Shown piece after piece: positions 15,390-23,805 of a DNA stretch of 29,689 nucleotides. The DNA is from an uncultured Odoribacter sp. (lineage in GTDB: Bacteria > Bacteroidota > Bacteroidia > Bacteroidales > Marinifilaceae), in assembly GCA_910578985.1 (NCBI GenBank), contig CAJTSF010000025.1, positions 1-29,689 on the forward strand. Direction: 5' to 3'. The position numbers were made by a program, and so were the translations under genes. The notes beneath the pieces are model-generated. The model ran no database searches, was not told the DNA's origin, and worked only from the letters and a program-made list of their open reading frames with translations. The stretch's first letter is position 1. Each line of letters begins with the position of its first letter.

Positions 15390-16439
15390 ATGATGAAAAA
15401 GTTTTTATATTTAACGCTATGCGTGGCGCTGTTGGCGGCATGCAACAAGGATGATGACAATGTGGCAAAGCATTTTGACAATTCTTTTGCCCGGTTGTTA
15501 CAAGAGAAAGGGTATATCGCCGATGCCAGCCATTTTACGGCTGCCGAAGTGGCGGATATCGACTCTTTGGATGTAAGCGGCTACTGGGAAGATTATGAAG
15601 CAGGCAAGGGATTGACTTCGCTACAGGGAATTGAATGGTTTAAGTCTTTAAGGATATTGTCCTGCTATCAAAACCAACTTACCAATCTAGACGTCAGCAA
15701 CAATACGGAATTAACCAGTTTGGACTGCATCAACAACAAACTCACCAAGCTGGACATCAGCAAGAATACGAAATTAACCTATTTGAACTGCAACGGCAAC
15801 AAACTCACCAAGTTGGACATCAGCAAGAATACGAAATTAACCGGTTTGGACTGCAGCAGCAACCAACTCACCAATCTGGATGTCAGTAAGAATACGGAAT
15901 TAACCGAATTGGGCTGCGACAACAACCAACTTACCAATCTGGATGTCAGCAAGAATATGAAATTAACCAAATTGGGTTGCTACAAGAACAAACTCACCAA
16001 TCTATACGTCAGCAACAATACGGAATTAACCTATTTAAGCTGCTTCGAAAACCAACTCACCCATCTGGATATCAGCAAGAATACGAAATTAACCCTTTTG
16101 GCCTGCTTCGGAAACCAACTCACGACATTAGACGTCAGCAACAATACGGAATTAACCGATTTGAGCTGCGACATCAACCGACTTACCAATCTGGATATCA
16201 GCAAAAATACGGAATTAACCTATTTGAGATGCTACAACAACCAACTCACCAATCTGGACGTCAGCAAAAATACGAAATTAACCAGATTGTACTGCGACAA
16301 CAATCCCGGTGATCAAGAAAGCACTTTCCCGGTAACAGCATGGTTTGATGAAAATAATATTCCGGAAGAGTTGAGATACGAAAAAACATGGAACTATGAC
16401 GGAAAAGAAATCTCCGTCGTTTTCCGGAAAGCGGAATAA
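15390..16439 (+). CDS. Leucine-rich-repeat lipoprotein, probably surface-exposed
   Basis: A 349-residue protein with a signal peptide ending in a lipobox (LLAAC, C18) followed by NKDDD, an acidic patch like the lipoprotein export signal of Bacteroidota, so display on the cell surface is likely. Residues 97-306 are ten nearly identical 21-residue repeats of the form LTNLDVSKNTELTYLxCxxNQ, with a degenerate repeat before them; a short beta tail closes the protein. The fold is a leucine-rich-repeat solenoid, usually used for binding. It begins 19 bases after the TIR-like gene with no convincing promoter between them (TCTTTTTG at 15336-15343 is a weak candidate), so it may belong to the same operon. 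Copy number may vary between strains through recombination of the repeats. Confidence 0.85.
   Translation: MMKKFLYLTLCVALLAACNKDDDNVAKHFDNSFARLLQEKGYIADASHFTAAEVADIDSLDVSGYWEDYEAGKGLTSLQGIEWFKSLRILSCYQNQLTNLDVSNNTELTSLDCINNKLTKLDISKNTKLTYLNCNGNKLTKLDISKNTKLTGLDCSSNQLTNLDVSKNTELTELGCDNNQLTNLDVSKNMKLTKLGCYKNKLTNLYVSNNTELTYLSCFENQLTHLDISKNTKLTLLACFGNQLTTLDVSNNTELTDLSCDINRLTNLDISKNTELTYLRCYNNQLTNLDVSKNTKLTRLYCDNNPGDQESTFPVTAWFDENNIPEELRYEKTWNYDGKEISVVFRKAE
15678..16307 (+). repeat. 63-bp tandem repeat array coding the LRR solenoid
   Basis: Ten in-frame units of 63 bp, strongly conserved also at the DNA level (AATACGGAATTAACC and AATACGAAATTAACC recur). Unit variation is concentrated in the four codons around the cysteine of each repeat. 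Confidence 0.92.
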
Positions 16440-16451
16440 GCGTTTTCGCAC

Positions 16452-16504
16452 ACGATTGTCGCTCGGTAACCCATTTTATTTTTGAGTTACCGATCAACAA
16501 TCGT
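16452..16504 (+). terminator. Large hairpin after the LRR gene
   Basis: ACGATTG (16452-16458) pairs with CAATCGT (16498-16504), and TCGGTAAC (16463-16470) with GTTACCGA (16486-16493), with a small internal loop. It lies 13 bases beyond the LRR stop. There is no T-run after it, so termination strength is uncertain. Just downstream, GTAATCA-AA-TGATTAC (16516-16531) is a second perfect palindrome of unknown role. Confidence 0.55.
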
Positions 16505-16560
16505 ATATAAACATGGTAATCAAATGATTACGACAAATATATTCTGTTTTGTGTTTTTTA

Positions 16561-16642
16561 CAAAACATACCCCTAAAAATATGGGGTATGTTTTGAATTT
16601 TTGCCACTATTTTCTACTTTTACCCCACAAAAACATGGGGTA
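16561..16642 (+). promoter_or_regulatory. Two TACCCC/GGGGTA palindromes upstream of glnN (candidate operators)
   Basis: Site 1 is CAAAACATACCCC (16561-16573), a 9-base spacer and GGGGTATGTTTTG (16583-16595). Site 2 is TACCCC (16621-16626), a 10-base spacer and GGGGTA (16637-16642). Both spacers are A-rich and end in AT. Centres are about 53 bp apart, near five helical turns. Site 1 could also be the terminator of the LRR gene (it is followed by AATTTTT), but the shared core in site 2 argues for protein binding. Confidence 0.6.
16592..16622 (+). promoter_or_regulatory. Candidate glnN promoter between the two palindromes
   Basis: TTTG at 16592-16595, a 19-base spacer and TACTTTTA at 16615-16622 (five of six fixed -7 bases). 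The -33 box is the end of palindrome 1 and the expected start falls inside palindrome 2, so a factor bound there would control initiation. Confidence 0.5.
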
Positions 16643-16665
16643 TATTAATAAAAAGAATAGAAATT

Positions 16666-18852
16666 ATGGCAAAAATCAGATTCAGCGCCTTGCAGGAAGC
16701 GGCAACGCGGCAGCCGGTGGAAAGGAAAGTTCACGGGAGAGTGAGCGAAGTATTCGGGTGTGACGTATTCACCATCGAGAAGATGCGGCAATACCTGTCC
16801 CGGGAGGCATTCCGACAGCTGGAGCGGACGATGGCGGAGGGGGAGGCGATGGACCGGGGGCTGGCGGACCAGATAGCGGCGGCGATGAAGGCGTGGGCGG
16901 TGTCGAAAGGGGCGACGCACTACACACACTGGTTCCACCCGCTGAACGGCGCCACGGCGGAGAAGCACGACGGGTTCATCGACGTGCAGGAGAACGGGAA
17001 CATCATTGAGGCGTTCGACGGGCGGATGCTCGTGCAGCAGGAGCCGGACGCATCGAGCTTCCCGAACGGGGGCATCCGCAACACGTTCGAGGCGAGGGGG
17101 TACACGGCGTGGGACCCGGGCTCGCCGGCGTTCATCAACCGGAACACGCTCTGCATCCCGACGGTGTTCGTGGCATACACGGGGGAGGCACTGGACTACA
17201 AGACACCGATGCTCAAGGCGCTGGCACTCATAGACCGCGCGGCGGTGGAGGTGTGCCAGTATTTTGACAAGGAGGTACGGAAGGTTATCGCCACCCTGGG
17301 GTGGGAGCAGGAGTATTTCCTCGTGGACGAGGCGCTGTTTAATGCCCGTCCGGACCTGAAGCTGTGCGGGCGGACGCTGATGGGCCACTCGTCGGCGAAG
17401 GACCAGCAGCTGGAAGACCACTATTTCGGTGCCATCCCCGAACGGGTGGAGGCATTCATGGAAGAGCTGGAGCAAGAGTGCCACCGGCTGGGCATCCCCG
17501 TCAAGACACGTCACAACGAAGTGGCGCCCAACCAGTTTGAACTGGCACCGATATTCGAGGAGGCGAACCTGGCGGTGGACCATAACCAGCTGCTGATGTC
17601 CACCATGAAACGGGTAGCAAAGCATCACCGCTTCCGCGCCCTCCTGCACGAAAAGCCCTTCAAGGGCATCAACGGCTCGGGCAAGCACAACAATTGGTCG
17701 CTGCTGACGGACACGGGGGTGAATCTCCTGTCGCCGGGGAAGAACCCGAAGTCGAACATGCAGTTCCTCGTCTTCCTCGTGACGACCACCAAGGCGGTGC
17801 TGGAGCACGAAGCGCTGTTCAAAGCGTGCATCGTGTCGCTGGGCAACGAGCGGCGCTTAGGCGGGGACGAGGCGCCCCCCGTCATCATGTCGGTGTTCCT
17901 CGGACAGCAGTTGGACGCCATCCTGGATGAAATCGAGCAGAAAGTGAGCAGCCGGAAGATGAGCCCGGACGAGAAGACGGAACTGAAGCTGAACGTGGGG
18001 AAGATACCGGAAATCATGCGCGACAACACCGACCGCAACCGCACGTCACCGTTCGCCTTCACCGGCAACCGGTTCGAGTTCCGCGCCGTGGGCTCGTCGG
18101 CGAACTGCGGGGCGGCGATGACCATCCTGAACGCCGCCGTCGCCGAGCAATTGACTGCATTCAAGCAGGAGACGGACGCGCTCATCGACAAAGGCGTGAA
18201 GAAAGACGAAGCCATCTTCCAGACCCTGCGCCGCTATATCATCGCCTGCCGGAAAATCCGCTTCGAGGGGAACGGCTACAGCCGGGAATGGCACGAGGAA
18301 GCGGCACGACGCGGGCTTTCCGTGGACAACGGCTGCATCGGGGCGCTACGCGCCTATCTCACCCCGAAAGCCCGGAAGCTGCTGGTGGGGATGGGCATTT
18401 TCACGGAGCGGGAACTGGAGGCGCGGTATGAAATCAAGCACGAGATTTACCTGAAGAAACTGCAAATCGAGTCGCGCGTACTGGGCGACCTGGCACTGAA
18501 CCACATCATCCCGACTGCCATCCGTTATCAGAACACGCTCATCGAGAACGTGCGGGGACTGAAAGAGATACTCCCCGGGATGTACGACGAAGTGGGAACG
18601 GTTCAACTCAAGGCCATACGGGAAATCTCGGAGCACATCACGGAAATCCGCACGCTCGTGGACGAGATGACGGAGGCGCGGAAGCATGCCAACAATACGT
18701 TCGCAGACACGACAGCGCGAGCTGCTGCTTATGCGGAGACGGTGCTCCCTTACCTCGACCGCATCCGCTACCGCATCGACAAACTGGAATTGCTGGTGGA
18801 CGACGAGATATGGCCGCTGCCGAAATACCGGGAACTGCTATTTTTCAAATAA
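16666..18852 (+). CDS. glnN: Glutamine synthetase type III
   Basis: A 728-residue enzyme, matching the roughly 729-residue GSIII first described in Bacteroides fragilis and quite unlike the shorter GSI and GSII. It makes glutamine from glutamate, ammonia and ATP in the cytoplasm. Visible motifs are HYTHWFHPLNG (85-95), GWEQEYFLVD (212-221), RHNEVAPNQFELAPIFEEAN (282-301) and FKGINGSGKHNNWSL (332-346), which carry the metal, glutamate and ATP ligands. A long helical C-terminal part (about 560-728) is typical of the type. Start ATG is 23 bases after palindrome 2, with an A-rich leader. Regulation by nitrogen supply is expected and the palindromes are the likely sites. Confidence 0.97.
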   Translation: MAKIRFSALQEAATRQPVERKVHGRVSEVFGCDVFTIEKMRQYLSREAFRQLERTMAEGEAMDRGLADQIAAAMKAWAVSKGATHYTHWFHPLNGATAEKHDGFIDVQENGNIIEAFDGRMLVQQEPDASSFPNGGIRNTFEARGYTAWDPGSPAFINRNTLCIPTVFVAYTGEALDYKTPMLKALALIDRAAVEVCQYFDKEVRKVIATLGWEQEYFLVDEALFNARPDLKLCGRTLMGHSSAKDQQLEDHYFGAIPERVEAFMEELEQECHRLGIPVKTRHNEVAPNQFELAPIFEEANLAVDHNQLLMSTMKRVAKHHRFRALLHEKPFKGINGSGKHNNWSLLTDTGVNLLSPGKNPKSNMQFLVFLVTTTKAVLEHEALFKACIVSLGNERRLGGDEAPPVIMSVFLGQQLDAILDEIEQKVSSRKMSPDEKTELKLNVGKIPEIMRDNTDRNRTSPFAFTGNRFEFRAVGSSANCGAAMTILNAAVAEQLTAFKQETDALIDKGVKKDEAIFQTLRRYIIACRKIRFEGNGYSREWHEEAARRGLSVDNGCIGALRAYLTPKARKLLVGMGIFTERELEARYEIKHEIYLKKLQIESRVLGDLALNHIIPTAIRYQNTLIENVRGLKEILPGMYDEVGTVQLKAIREISEHITEIRTLVDEMTEARKHANNTFADTTARAAAYAETVLPYLDRIRYRIDKLELLVDDEIWPLPKYRELLFFK

Positions 18853-18855
18853 ATC

Positions 18856-18870
18856 CGCGGATAATCCGCG
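18856..18870 (+). terminator. Short hairpin after glnN
   Basis: CGCGGA-TAA-TCCGCG forms a 6-bp stem, followed by AGTTTTGCGTATTTTTG. It starts three bases after the glnN stop and is a weak terminator at best; partial read-through into the envelope operon is likely. Confidence 0.45.
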
Positions 18871-18879
18871 AGTTTTGCG

Positions 18880-18887
18880 TATTTTTG
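18880..18887 (+). promoter_or_regulatory. -7 box for the envelope operon
   Basis: TATTTTTG matches TAnnTTTG perfectly, about 49 bases before the ATG at 18936. No TTTG is found 19-21 bases upstream; that position is taken by the glnN hairpin. Confidence 0.5.
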
Positions 18888-18935
18888 CCGGAAAAGAGTT
18901 TTTCAAACGACAGACAGACGATAAAAGCAGACAAG

Positions 18936-20819
18936 ATGACGAACTCCGGAAAACGGCATATTTTCCACCGGTGCGGGTGGCTGGTCCCGGCGATAGGGCT
19001 GTTGGTTTACGCATGCGCCAACCGGGGCTACCCGGAAGGGGGACCGAAAGACGAGACGCCGCCGGAGGTGGTGGCGGAACAGCCGGCATCGTTCTCCACG
19101 GACTTCAAGGCGAAACGGGTGAACATCCATTTCAACGAGTTCGTGCAGTTGAAGGAAATCAACGATAAGTTCATCTTCTCGCCGCCGGTGAAGAAAGACC
19201 CGAAGGTGAGCCTGAAGGGGAAGTATGTGCAAATCGCCATACCGGACTCCCTGCGCCCGAACACGACGTACAGCATGGATTTCGCGGATGCCATCGTGGA
19301 CAATAACGAGGGGAACCCGCTGGGGTTCTACCGGTATGTGTTCTCCACGGGGACCGTCATCGACACGCTGGAACTGAGCGGGAACGTGGTGAACGCGGAG
19401 TCGGGGGAGCCGATGATGGGGCTGCTGGTGGCGCTCTACGAACGGCTGGGGGATTCCGTGCCGCTGCGAGAGTTGCCGGACTACATCGCCCGGACGGACA
19501 GCGCGGGATTCTTCCGCGTGACGAACCTGCGGGAGGCGGACTACCGCGTCGCCGCCATCGAGGACGCCAACCGGGACAAGATGTACACGCCCGAGGCGGA
19601 GGGGTTCGCCTGGCTGGACTCGACGGTGCATCCGGTGGTCATCCCGGTGACGCAGACGGACACGTTCCGGTTGGTGGAGCACATCGAGGGGCTGGATACG
19701 CTGATGCGGGACAGCATCGTGACCCGCAACCTGCTGGCATACGGTCCGGGAAACCTGTACCTGCGGGTGTTCCAGGAGAAGCCGACGCAGCTCTATCTCG
19801 TGGACGACGAGCGGAAAGAGCGGGAACGGCTGAACTTCACGTTCAGCATCCCGGGAGAAAACGGATTCCGGGCGGAACTGTGGGACACGCTCGCACGGGA
19901 GCCGTTGCCGGAGGACTGGTATTTCAAGGAGGAGAACCCGAGCCACGACACCATCACCCTCTGGATAAAGGACTCGACCGTCTATAAGCGGGACACGCTG
20001 CACTTCATCCTGCATTATCTGCGCTCCGACAGCACAGGGCAGCACACCGCCTACGCGGATACCTCCCGCTACACCTTCACGGAGAAAAAAAGCAAGGAGG
20101 GCGGCAATGCCCGCAAGCGGGAAGGGGAGAAAGAGAAAACGCCATTCCTGGATATCCGTCCGAACGTCACCGCAGAGTTGGAACTGGGGACGCGCTTCGC
20201 CCTGGAGTTCGATCGCCCCATCGACAAAAGCACGTTGGACAGCGTGCGGCTGTCGGTGAAGTCGGACACGCTGTGGGCGCCCGTGCCGTTCCGGCTGACG
20301 GAAGACTCCGCCAAGGTGCGGAGGGTGTTCCTCGATGCGGAATGGAAACAGGGCAGCGAGTATAAACTGGACATCGACTCGGCGAGCGTCTTCGACATCT
20401 ACGGGCGGTTCAACAACAAACTGGAAAAGAAGTTCAAGGTCAAGACGGAAGAGCAGTACGGCAAGATTATCCTGCAAGTGAGCGGCGTGACGATGCCGAC
20501 GGTGGTGCAGTTGTACCGGTCGGAAAACGGGAAATCGGAGAACGGGAAGCGGAAATACGGCATTGTCCGGGAGAAGCGCATCGACAGCGACGGGGAGGCG
20601 GTGTTCGAATTGCTGAAAGAGGGGAAATACAAGTTCCGGGCGATTCTCGACGCCAACGGCAACGGCATCTGGGACACGGGGTTGTACTTGAAAAAGCGGC
20701 AACCGGAGGAAATCATCTACCTGCCCGTGGAAATCTCCGTGCGTCCGAACTTCGACATCGAACAGACGTTCGACCTGAAAGGCACGGGCGAGAGTTCCGG
20801 GGAGGCGCAAAAAAAGTAA
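18936..20819 (+). CDS. Ig-like (Big_5/SbsA-like) domain lipoprotein
   Basis: A 627-residue protein. The ATG at 18936 gives a normal lipoprotein signal (GWLVPAIGLLVYAC, C27), while the frame open to 18810 would start inside glnN. The segment ANRGYPEGGPKDETPPEVV after the Cys, then KRVNIHFNEFVQLKEIN and PNTTYSMDFADAIVD, matches a conserved Bacteroidetes envelope lipoprotein with an N-terminal Ig-like domain and a second one around 425-520 (ALEFDRPIDKSTLDSVRL). A short C-terminal fold ends the protein. A Lys/Glu-rich linker (KKSKEGGNARKREGEKEK) lies between domains. Function unknown; first gene of the envelope operon, seven bases before the DUF3108 gene. Confidence 0.82.
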   Translation: MTNSGKRHIFHRCGWLVPAIGLLVYACANRGYPEGGPKDETPPEVVAEQPASFSTDFKAKRVNIHFNEFVQLKEINDKFIFSPPVKKDPKVSLKGKYVQIAIPDSLRPNTTYSMDFADAIVDNNEGNPLGFYRYVFSTGTVIDTLELSGNVVNAESGEPMMGLLVALYERLGDSVPLRELPDYIARTDSAGFFRVTNLREADYRVAAIEDANRDKMYTPEAEGFAWLDSTVHPVVIPVTQTDTFRLVEHIEGLDTLMRDSIVTRNLLAYGPGNLYLRVFQEKPTQLYLVDDERKERERLNFTFSIPGENGFRAELWDTLAREPLPEDWYFKEENPSHDTITLWIKDSTVYKRDTLHFILHYLRSDSTGQHTAYADTSRYTFTEKKSKEGGNARKREGEKEKTPFLDIRPNVTAELELGTRFALEFDRPIDKSTLDSVRLSVKSDTLWAPVPFRLTEDSAKVRRVFLDAEWKQGSEYKLDIDSASVFDIYGRFNNKLEKKFKVKTEEQYGKIILQVSGVTMPTVVQLYRSENGKSENGKRKYGIVREKRIDSDGEAVFELLKEGKYKFRAILDANGNGIWDTGLYLKKRQPEEIIYLPVEISVRPNFDIEQTFDLKGTGESSGEAQKK

Positions 20820-20826
20820 GAGAGAG

Positions 20827-21615
20827 ATGAAAAAAGGCATCTGCATATGGATTTTCCTGCTGGGATGGTGCACGGCACTCACCGCCCAGTCGAAATACCC
20901 GACCCTCGAAAAGCTGGTGTTCACCGGGTATTACAACTGGGGGTTCATCTGGGTGAAAGCGGGGCAGGTGGAGTTCTCCCTGTCGAAATCAGAGAAATAT
21001 CCCCATGCGGACAAGCTGGAAGCCATCGGGTATTCCCTGCCGTCATGGGACTGGGTGTTCCAGGTGCGCGATACCCTCATCTCGCATTACGACAGCCGAA
21101 GTTTCCTGCCCTACGAGTTTTCGCGCAAGGCGCATGAGGGCAACTACCACAAAACGTTCGACTACCGTTTCCATTATGCCGACTCCACGGTCATCGGCGA
21201 TGTCCACCGCATCGGGAAGTTCCGCCGCACGGACACCGTCCGCCTGCTGCCGGAGACCTACGACATGCTCTCCGTGGCATGGATGGCGCGGGAACTGGAC
21301 TTCAAGCGCTACCGGAAGAATGACCTGATACCCATCCGCATCCTCATCGACAGCAAGATTTACGACCTGCATATCCGCTACTTAGGCACCGACAAGACGA
21401 AGGTGGCGGGACGGCGGCGGGAATGCCACGTGTTTTCGCCGTTGCTGGTGGAAGGCGACGTATTCAAGGGAGGGGAGAACATGAAGGTGTGGGTGAGCAA
21501 CGACGAATACCGGCTGCCGCTGTTGGTGGAAGCCAAGATTCTCATCGGGTCGGTGAAAGCCATGCTGGAGCCGGCGCAAAGTAAAGTCATCGTAACGAAA
21601 AAACAGAAACCGTAA
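20827..21615 (+). CDS. DUF3108 family periplasmic protein
   Basis: A 262-residue protein with a signal peptide (MKKGICIWIFLLGWCTALTAQ). The mature part begins LEKLVFTGYYNWGFIWVKAGQVEF, the usual opening of DUF3108, and continues as a beta-rich protein with VRDTLISHYDSRSFLPYEFSR. No catalytic residues are evident. The family is periplasmic and of unknown function, possibly a lipid- or polymer-binding beta-barrel shell. It sits tightly between two lipoprotein genes, pointing to a common envelope role. Confidence 0.82.
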   Translation: MKKGICIWIFLLGWCTALTAQSKYPTLEKLVFTGYYNWGFIWVKAGQVEFSLSKSEKYPHADKLEAIGYSLPSWDWVFQVRDTLISHYDSRSFLPYEFSRKAHEGNYHKTFDYRFHYADSTVIGDVHRIGKFRRTDTVRLLPETYDMLSVAWMARELDFKRYRKNDLIPIRILIDSKIYDLHIRYLGTDKTKVAGRRRECHVFSPLLVEGDVFKGGENMKVWVSNDEYRLPLLVEAKILIGSVKAMLEPAQSKVIVTKKQKP

Positions 21616-21628
21616 AAACAGTAAACCC

Positions 21629-22636
21629 ATGAAACATACACTCTTTCTTTTCTGCACCTGCCTCCTGCTGGGATGCCTGCACTCCTGCAAGGAAGGGGGA
21701 AACGGCAGGAAATCCATGTTGCAGCCGGTCACCGGAGGCACCAACGAACTGCTGGTCATCACCCCGAAAGTACGCTGGGAAGGCGCAATCGGCGACACCA
21801 TACGGGAATATTTCGGGCAGGCACAGGCGGGCTTGCCGCAAGGGGAACCGATGTTCGACCTGCTGAACCTGCCCTATTCGAGTTTCGAGAAGTCGGTACG
21901 GGCGCACAGGAATGTGCTGATCGTTTCCCTGAAGAGCAAAGCGGACTCGGCATCCATCACCTACTCCGACAGTCCGTGGGCACGGACGCAAAAGGTGTTC
22001 CGCATTGTCGCCCCTACGGAAGAGGCGTTTTACGAGATTTTCCGCGAAAACAAAGAGCGGATGATGGGCGTCTTCCTGCGTGCCGAGCGCGAGCGGCTGA
22101 TGGAGGTGTACAAGAAGAATCCGGACCAGAAGGTGTTCAACCTGTTCAAGGAGAAATACAACATGTTGCTCTACTGTCCGGGCGGTTACCGCATCAACAA
22201 GGATACCGCCGACTTTGCCTGGGTATCCATGGAGACGGCGGTCAATAGCCGGGGATTCATCTTTTTCCAGGAGCCTTATACCCACGAAAGCCAGTTGAAC
22301 TACCGGATTATCCTGGAGCGGGTGAACGAGGAACTGCAGAAGCATATCCCGGGACCGTTGGACAGCACGTGGATGGCGCTGGACATGGTGACGCCCGTCA
22401 CGGCGGCAAACTATGAATACAACGGGAAACATTACGCCTTCCTGTTCAAAGGGCTGTGGATGGTGGCCAACGACTACATGGGGGGACCTTTCGTGCTCAA
22501 CACCGTGCTCGACCGGGAGAACAACCGGGTGATTTACATGATGGGGTACGTCTATGCGCCGGAAGACAAGAAGCGCAACCTTCTGCGGCAGGTGGAAAGC
22601 ATCGTCTTCTCCATGAACCTGGATTATGAAAAATAA
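21629..22636 (+). CDS. DUF4837 family lipoprotein
   Basis: A 335-residue protein with a lipoprotein-type signal: MKHTLFLFCTCLLLGC then LHSC, so C16 or C20 is lipidated. GTNELLVITPKVRWEG and YFGQAQAGLPQGEPMFDLL followed by NVLIVSL are what I recall as the start of DUF4837, a Bacteroidota-specific family of unknown function. The C-terminal half holds YNMLLYCPGGYRINKDTADFAW and RGFIFFQEPY. Thirteen bases separate it from DUF3108 and six from the muramidase gene. Confidence 0.82.
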   Translation: MKHTLFLFCTCLLLGCLHSCKEGGNGRKSMLQPVTGGTNELLVITPKVRWEGAIGDTIREYFGQAQAGLPQGEPMFDLLNLPYSSFEKSVRAHRNVLIVSLKSKADSASITYSDSPWARTQKVFRIVAPTEEAFYEIFRENKERMMGVFLRAERERLMEVYKKNPDQKVFNLFKEKYNMLLYCPGGYRINKDTADFAWVSMETAVNSRGFIFFQEPYTHESQLNYRIILERVNEELQKHIPGPLDSTWMALDMVTPVTAANYEYNGKHYAFLFKGLWMVANDYMGGPFVLNTVLDRENNRVIYMMGYVYAPEDKKRNLLRQVESIVFSMNLDYEK

Positions 22637-22642
22637 ACAGAC

Positions 22643-23794
22643 ATGAAACGACTGGGATTAGGATGGGTATTCGTTTGGTTAGGGTGTCTCGCGGCGCAGG
22701 CTGTCGTGCCGGGAAGCGGAAACGCCGGGGCATACCGGGCACTGCTGGCAGGAAAGAAGGTGGGGCTGGCAGCGAACCACACCGCCGTGGTGGGCGAGAT
22801 GCACACGGTGGATTTCCTGCGGGGGCAAGGCATCGAGGTGGTGCGTCTCTTCTGCCCGGAACACGGTTTCCGGGGTGATGCCGACGCAGGCGCCACGGTG
22901 GGCAACGCCACCGACCCGAAAACCGGGCTGCCCGTCATCTCCCTGTACGGCAAAAAGAAGAAGCCCTCCCCGGCAGACCTGCAAGGCATCGAGGTGATGG
23001 TCTTCGACATGCAGGACGTCGGGGTGCGTTTCTATACCTACCTCTCCACCCTCCACTACGTGATGGAGGCGTGTGCGGAGCAGGACATCCCGCTGGTCGT
23101 CATGGACCGTCCGAATCCCAACGCATTCTATACGGACGGACCGATACTGGAAAAACAGCACGCCTCTTTCGTCGGCATGCACCCGGTGCCCATCGTCTAC
23201 GGCATGACCATCGGGGAATATGCCCGCATGATCAACGGGGAAGGATGGCTGAAAGGGGGCATCGCCTGCCGGCTGACGGTGGTGCCGTGCCTCGGCTGGC
23301 GGCGGAATATGACGGTCCGCCTCCCCCGCAAGCCGTCACCCAACCTGCCGGACTCGGTGTCGGTCATGCTCTATCCCTCGGTGTGCCTGTTCGAAGGAAC
23401 GGTGGTCAGCGAGGGACGCGGTACGGAGACACCCTTCCAGGTGTTCGGGCATCCGGAGTTGAAAGGCATGCCCTATACCTTTATCCCCCGTTCCATTCCC
23501 GGCATGAGCGCATCGCCCAAGTGCTTAGGGAAGACCTGCCACGGCGAAGACCTGCGGGGACGGTATGCGGAGGTCAAAGCCGGCAAGCGGCTGCGCTTAG
23601 AGTGGCTGCTGGAGGCATACCGCCGGTATGAGGGGGAAGCCCCTTTCTTTACCGGATTCTTTGAAAAGCTGGCAGGCACCGACCGACTGCGGAAAGCCAT
23701 CGAAGCCGGCAAAAGCGAAGAGGAAATCCGGGCGGAATGGCAACCCGGACTGGAGACTTTCAAACAGAAACGTGAAAAGTATTTAATCTATTAA
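22643..23794 (+). CDS. namZ: NamZ-type exo-beta-N-acetylmuramidase (DUF1343)
   Basis: A 383-residue protein with an N-terminal signal (MKRLGLGWVFVWLGCLAAQA). Conserved DUF1343 blocks are LAANHTAVV (42-50), PEHGFRGDADAG (72-83), FDMQDVGVRFYTY (121-133), DRPNPN (155-160) and SEGRGTETPFQ. The family includes NamZ (GH171), which removes N-acetylmuramic acid from the non-reducing end of peptidoglycan fragments. Here it would act in the periplasm on turned-over wall material. It belongs to the envelope operon and is followed after 11 bases by the AsmA-like gene. The enzyme activity is from family knowledge; I did not verify catalytic residues by alignment. Confidence 0.85.
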   Translation: MKRLGLGWVFVWLGCLAAQAVVPGSGNAGAYRALLAGKKVGLAANHTAVVGEMHTVDFLRGQGIEVVRLFCPEHGFRGDADAGATVGNATDPKTGLPVISLYGKKKKPSPADLQGIEVMVFDMQDVGVRFYTYLSTLHYVMEACAEQDIPLVVMDRPNPNAFYTDGPILEKQHASFVGMHPVPIVYGMTIGEYARMINGEGWLKGGIACRLTVVPCLGWRRNMTVRLPRKPSPNLPDSVSVMLYPSVCLFEGTVVSEGRGTETPFQVFGHPELKGMPYTFIPRSIPGMSASPKCLGKTCHGEDLRGRYAEVKAGKRLRLEWLLEAYRRYEGEAPFFTGFFEKLAGTDRLRKAIEAGKSEEEIRAEWQPGLETFKQKREKYLIY

Positions 23795-23805
23795 AGATAT
23801 CCATC

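Noticed and set aside
15678..16307. Regular repeats resembling a CRISPR array
   Set aside because: The 63-bp period is in frame and codes for leucine-rich repeats; there are no unique spacers and no cas genes.
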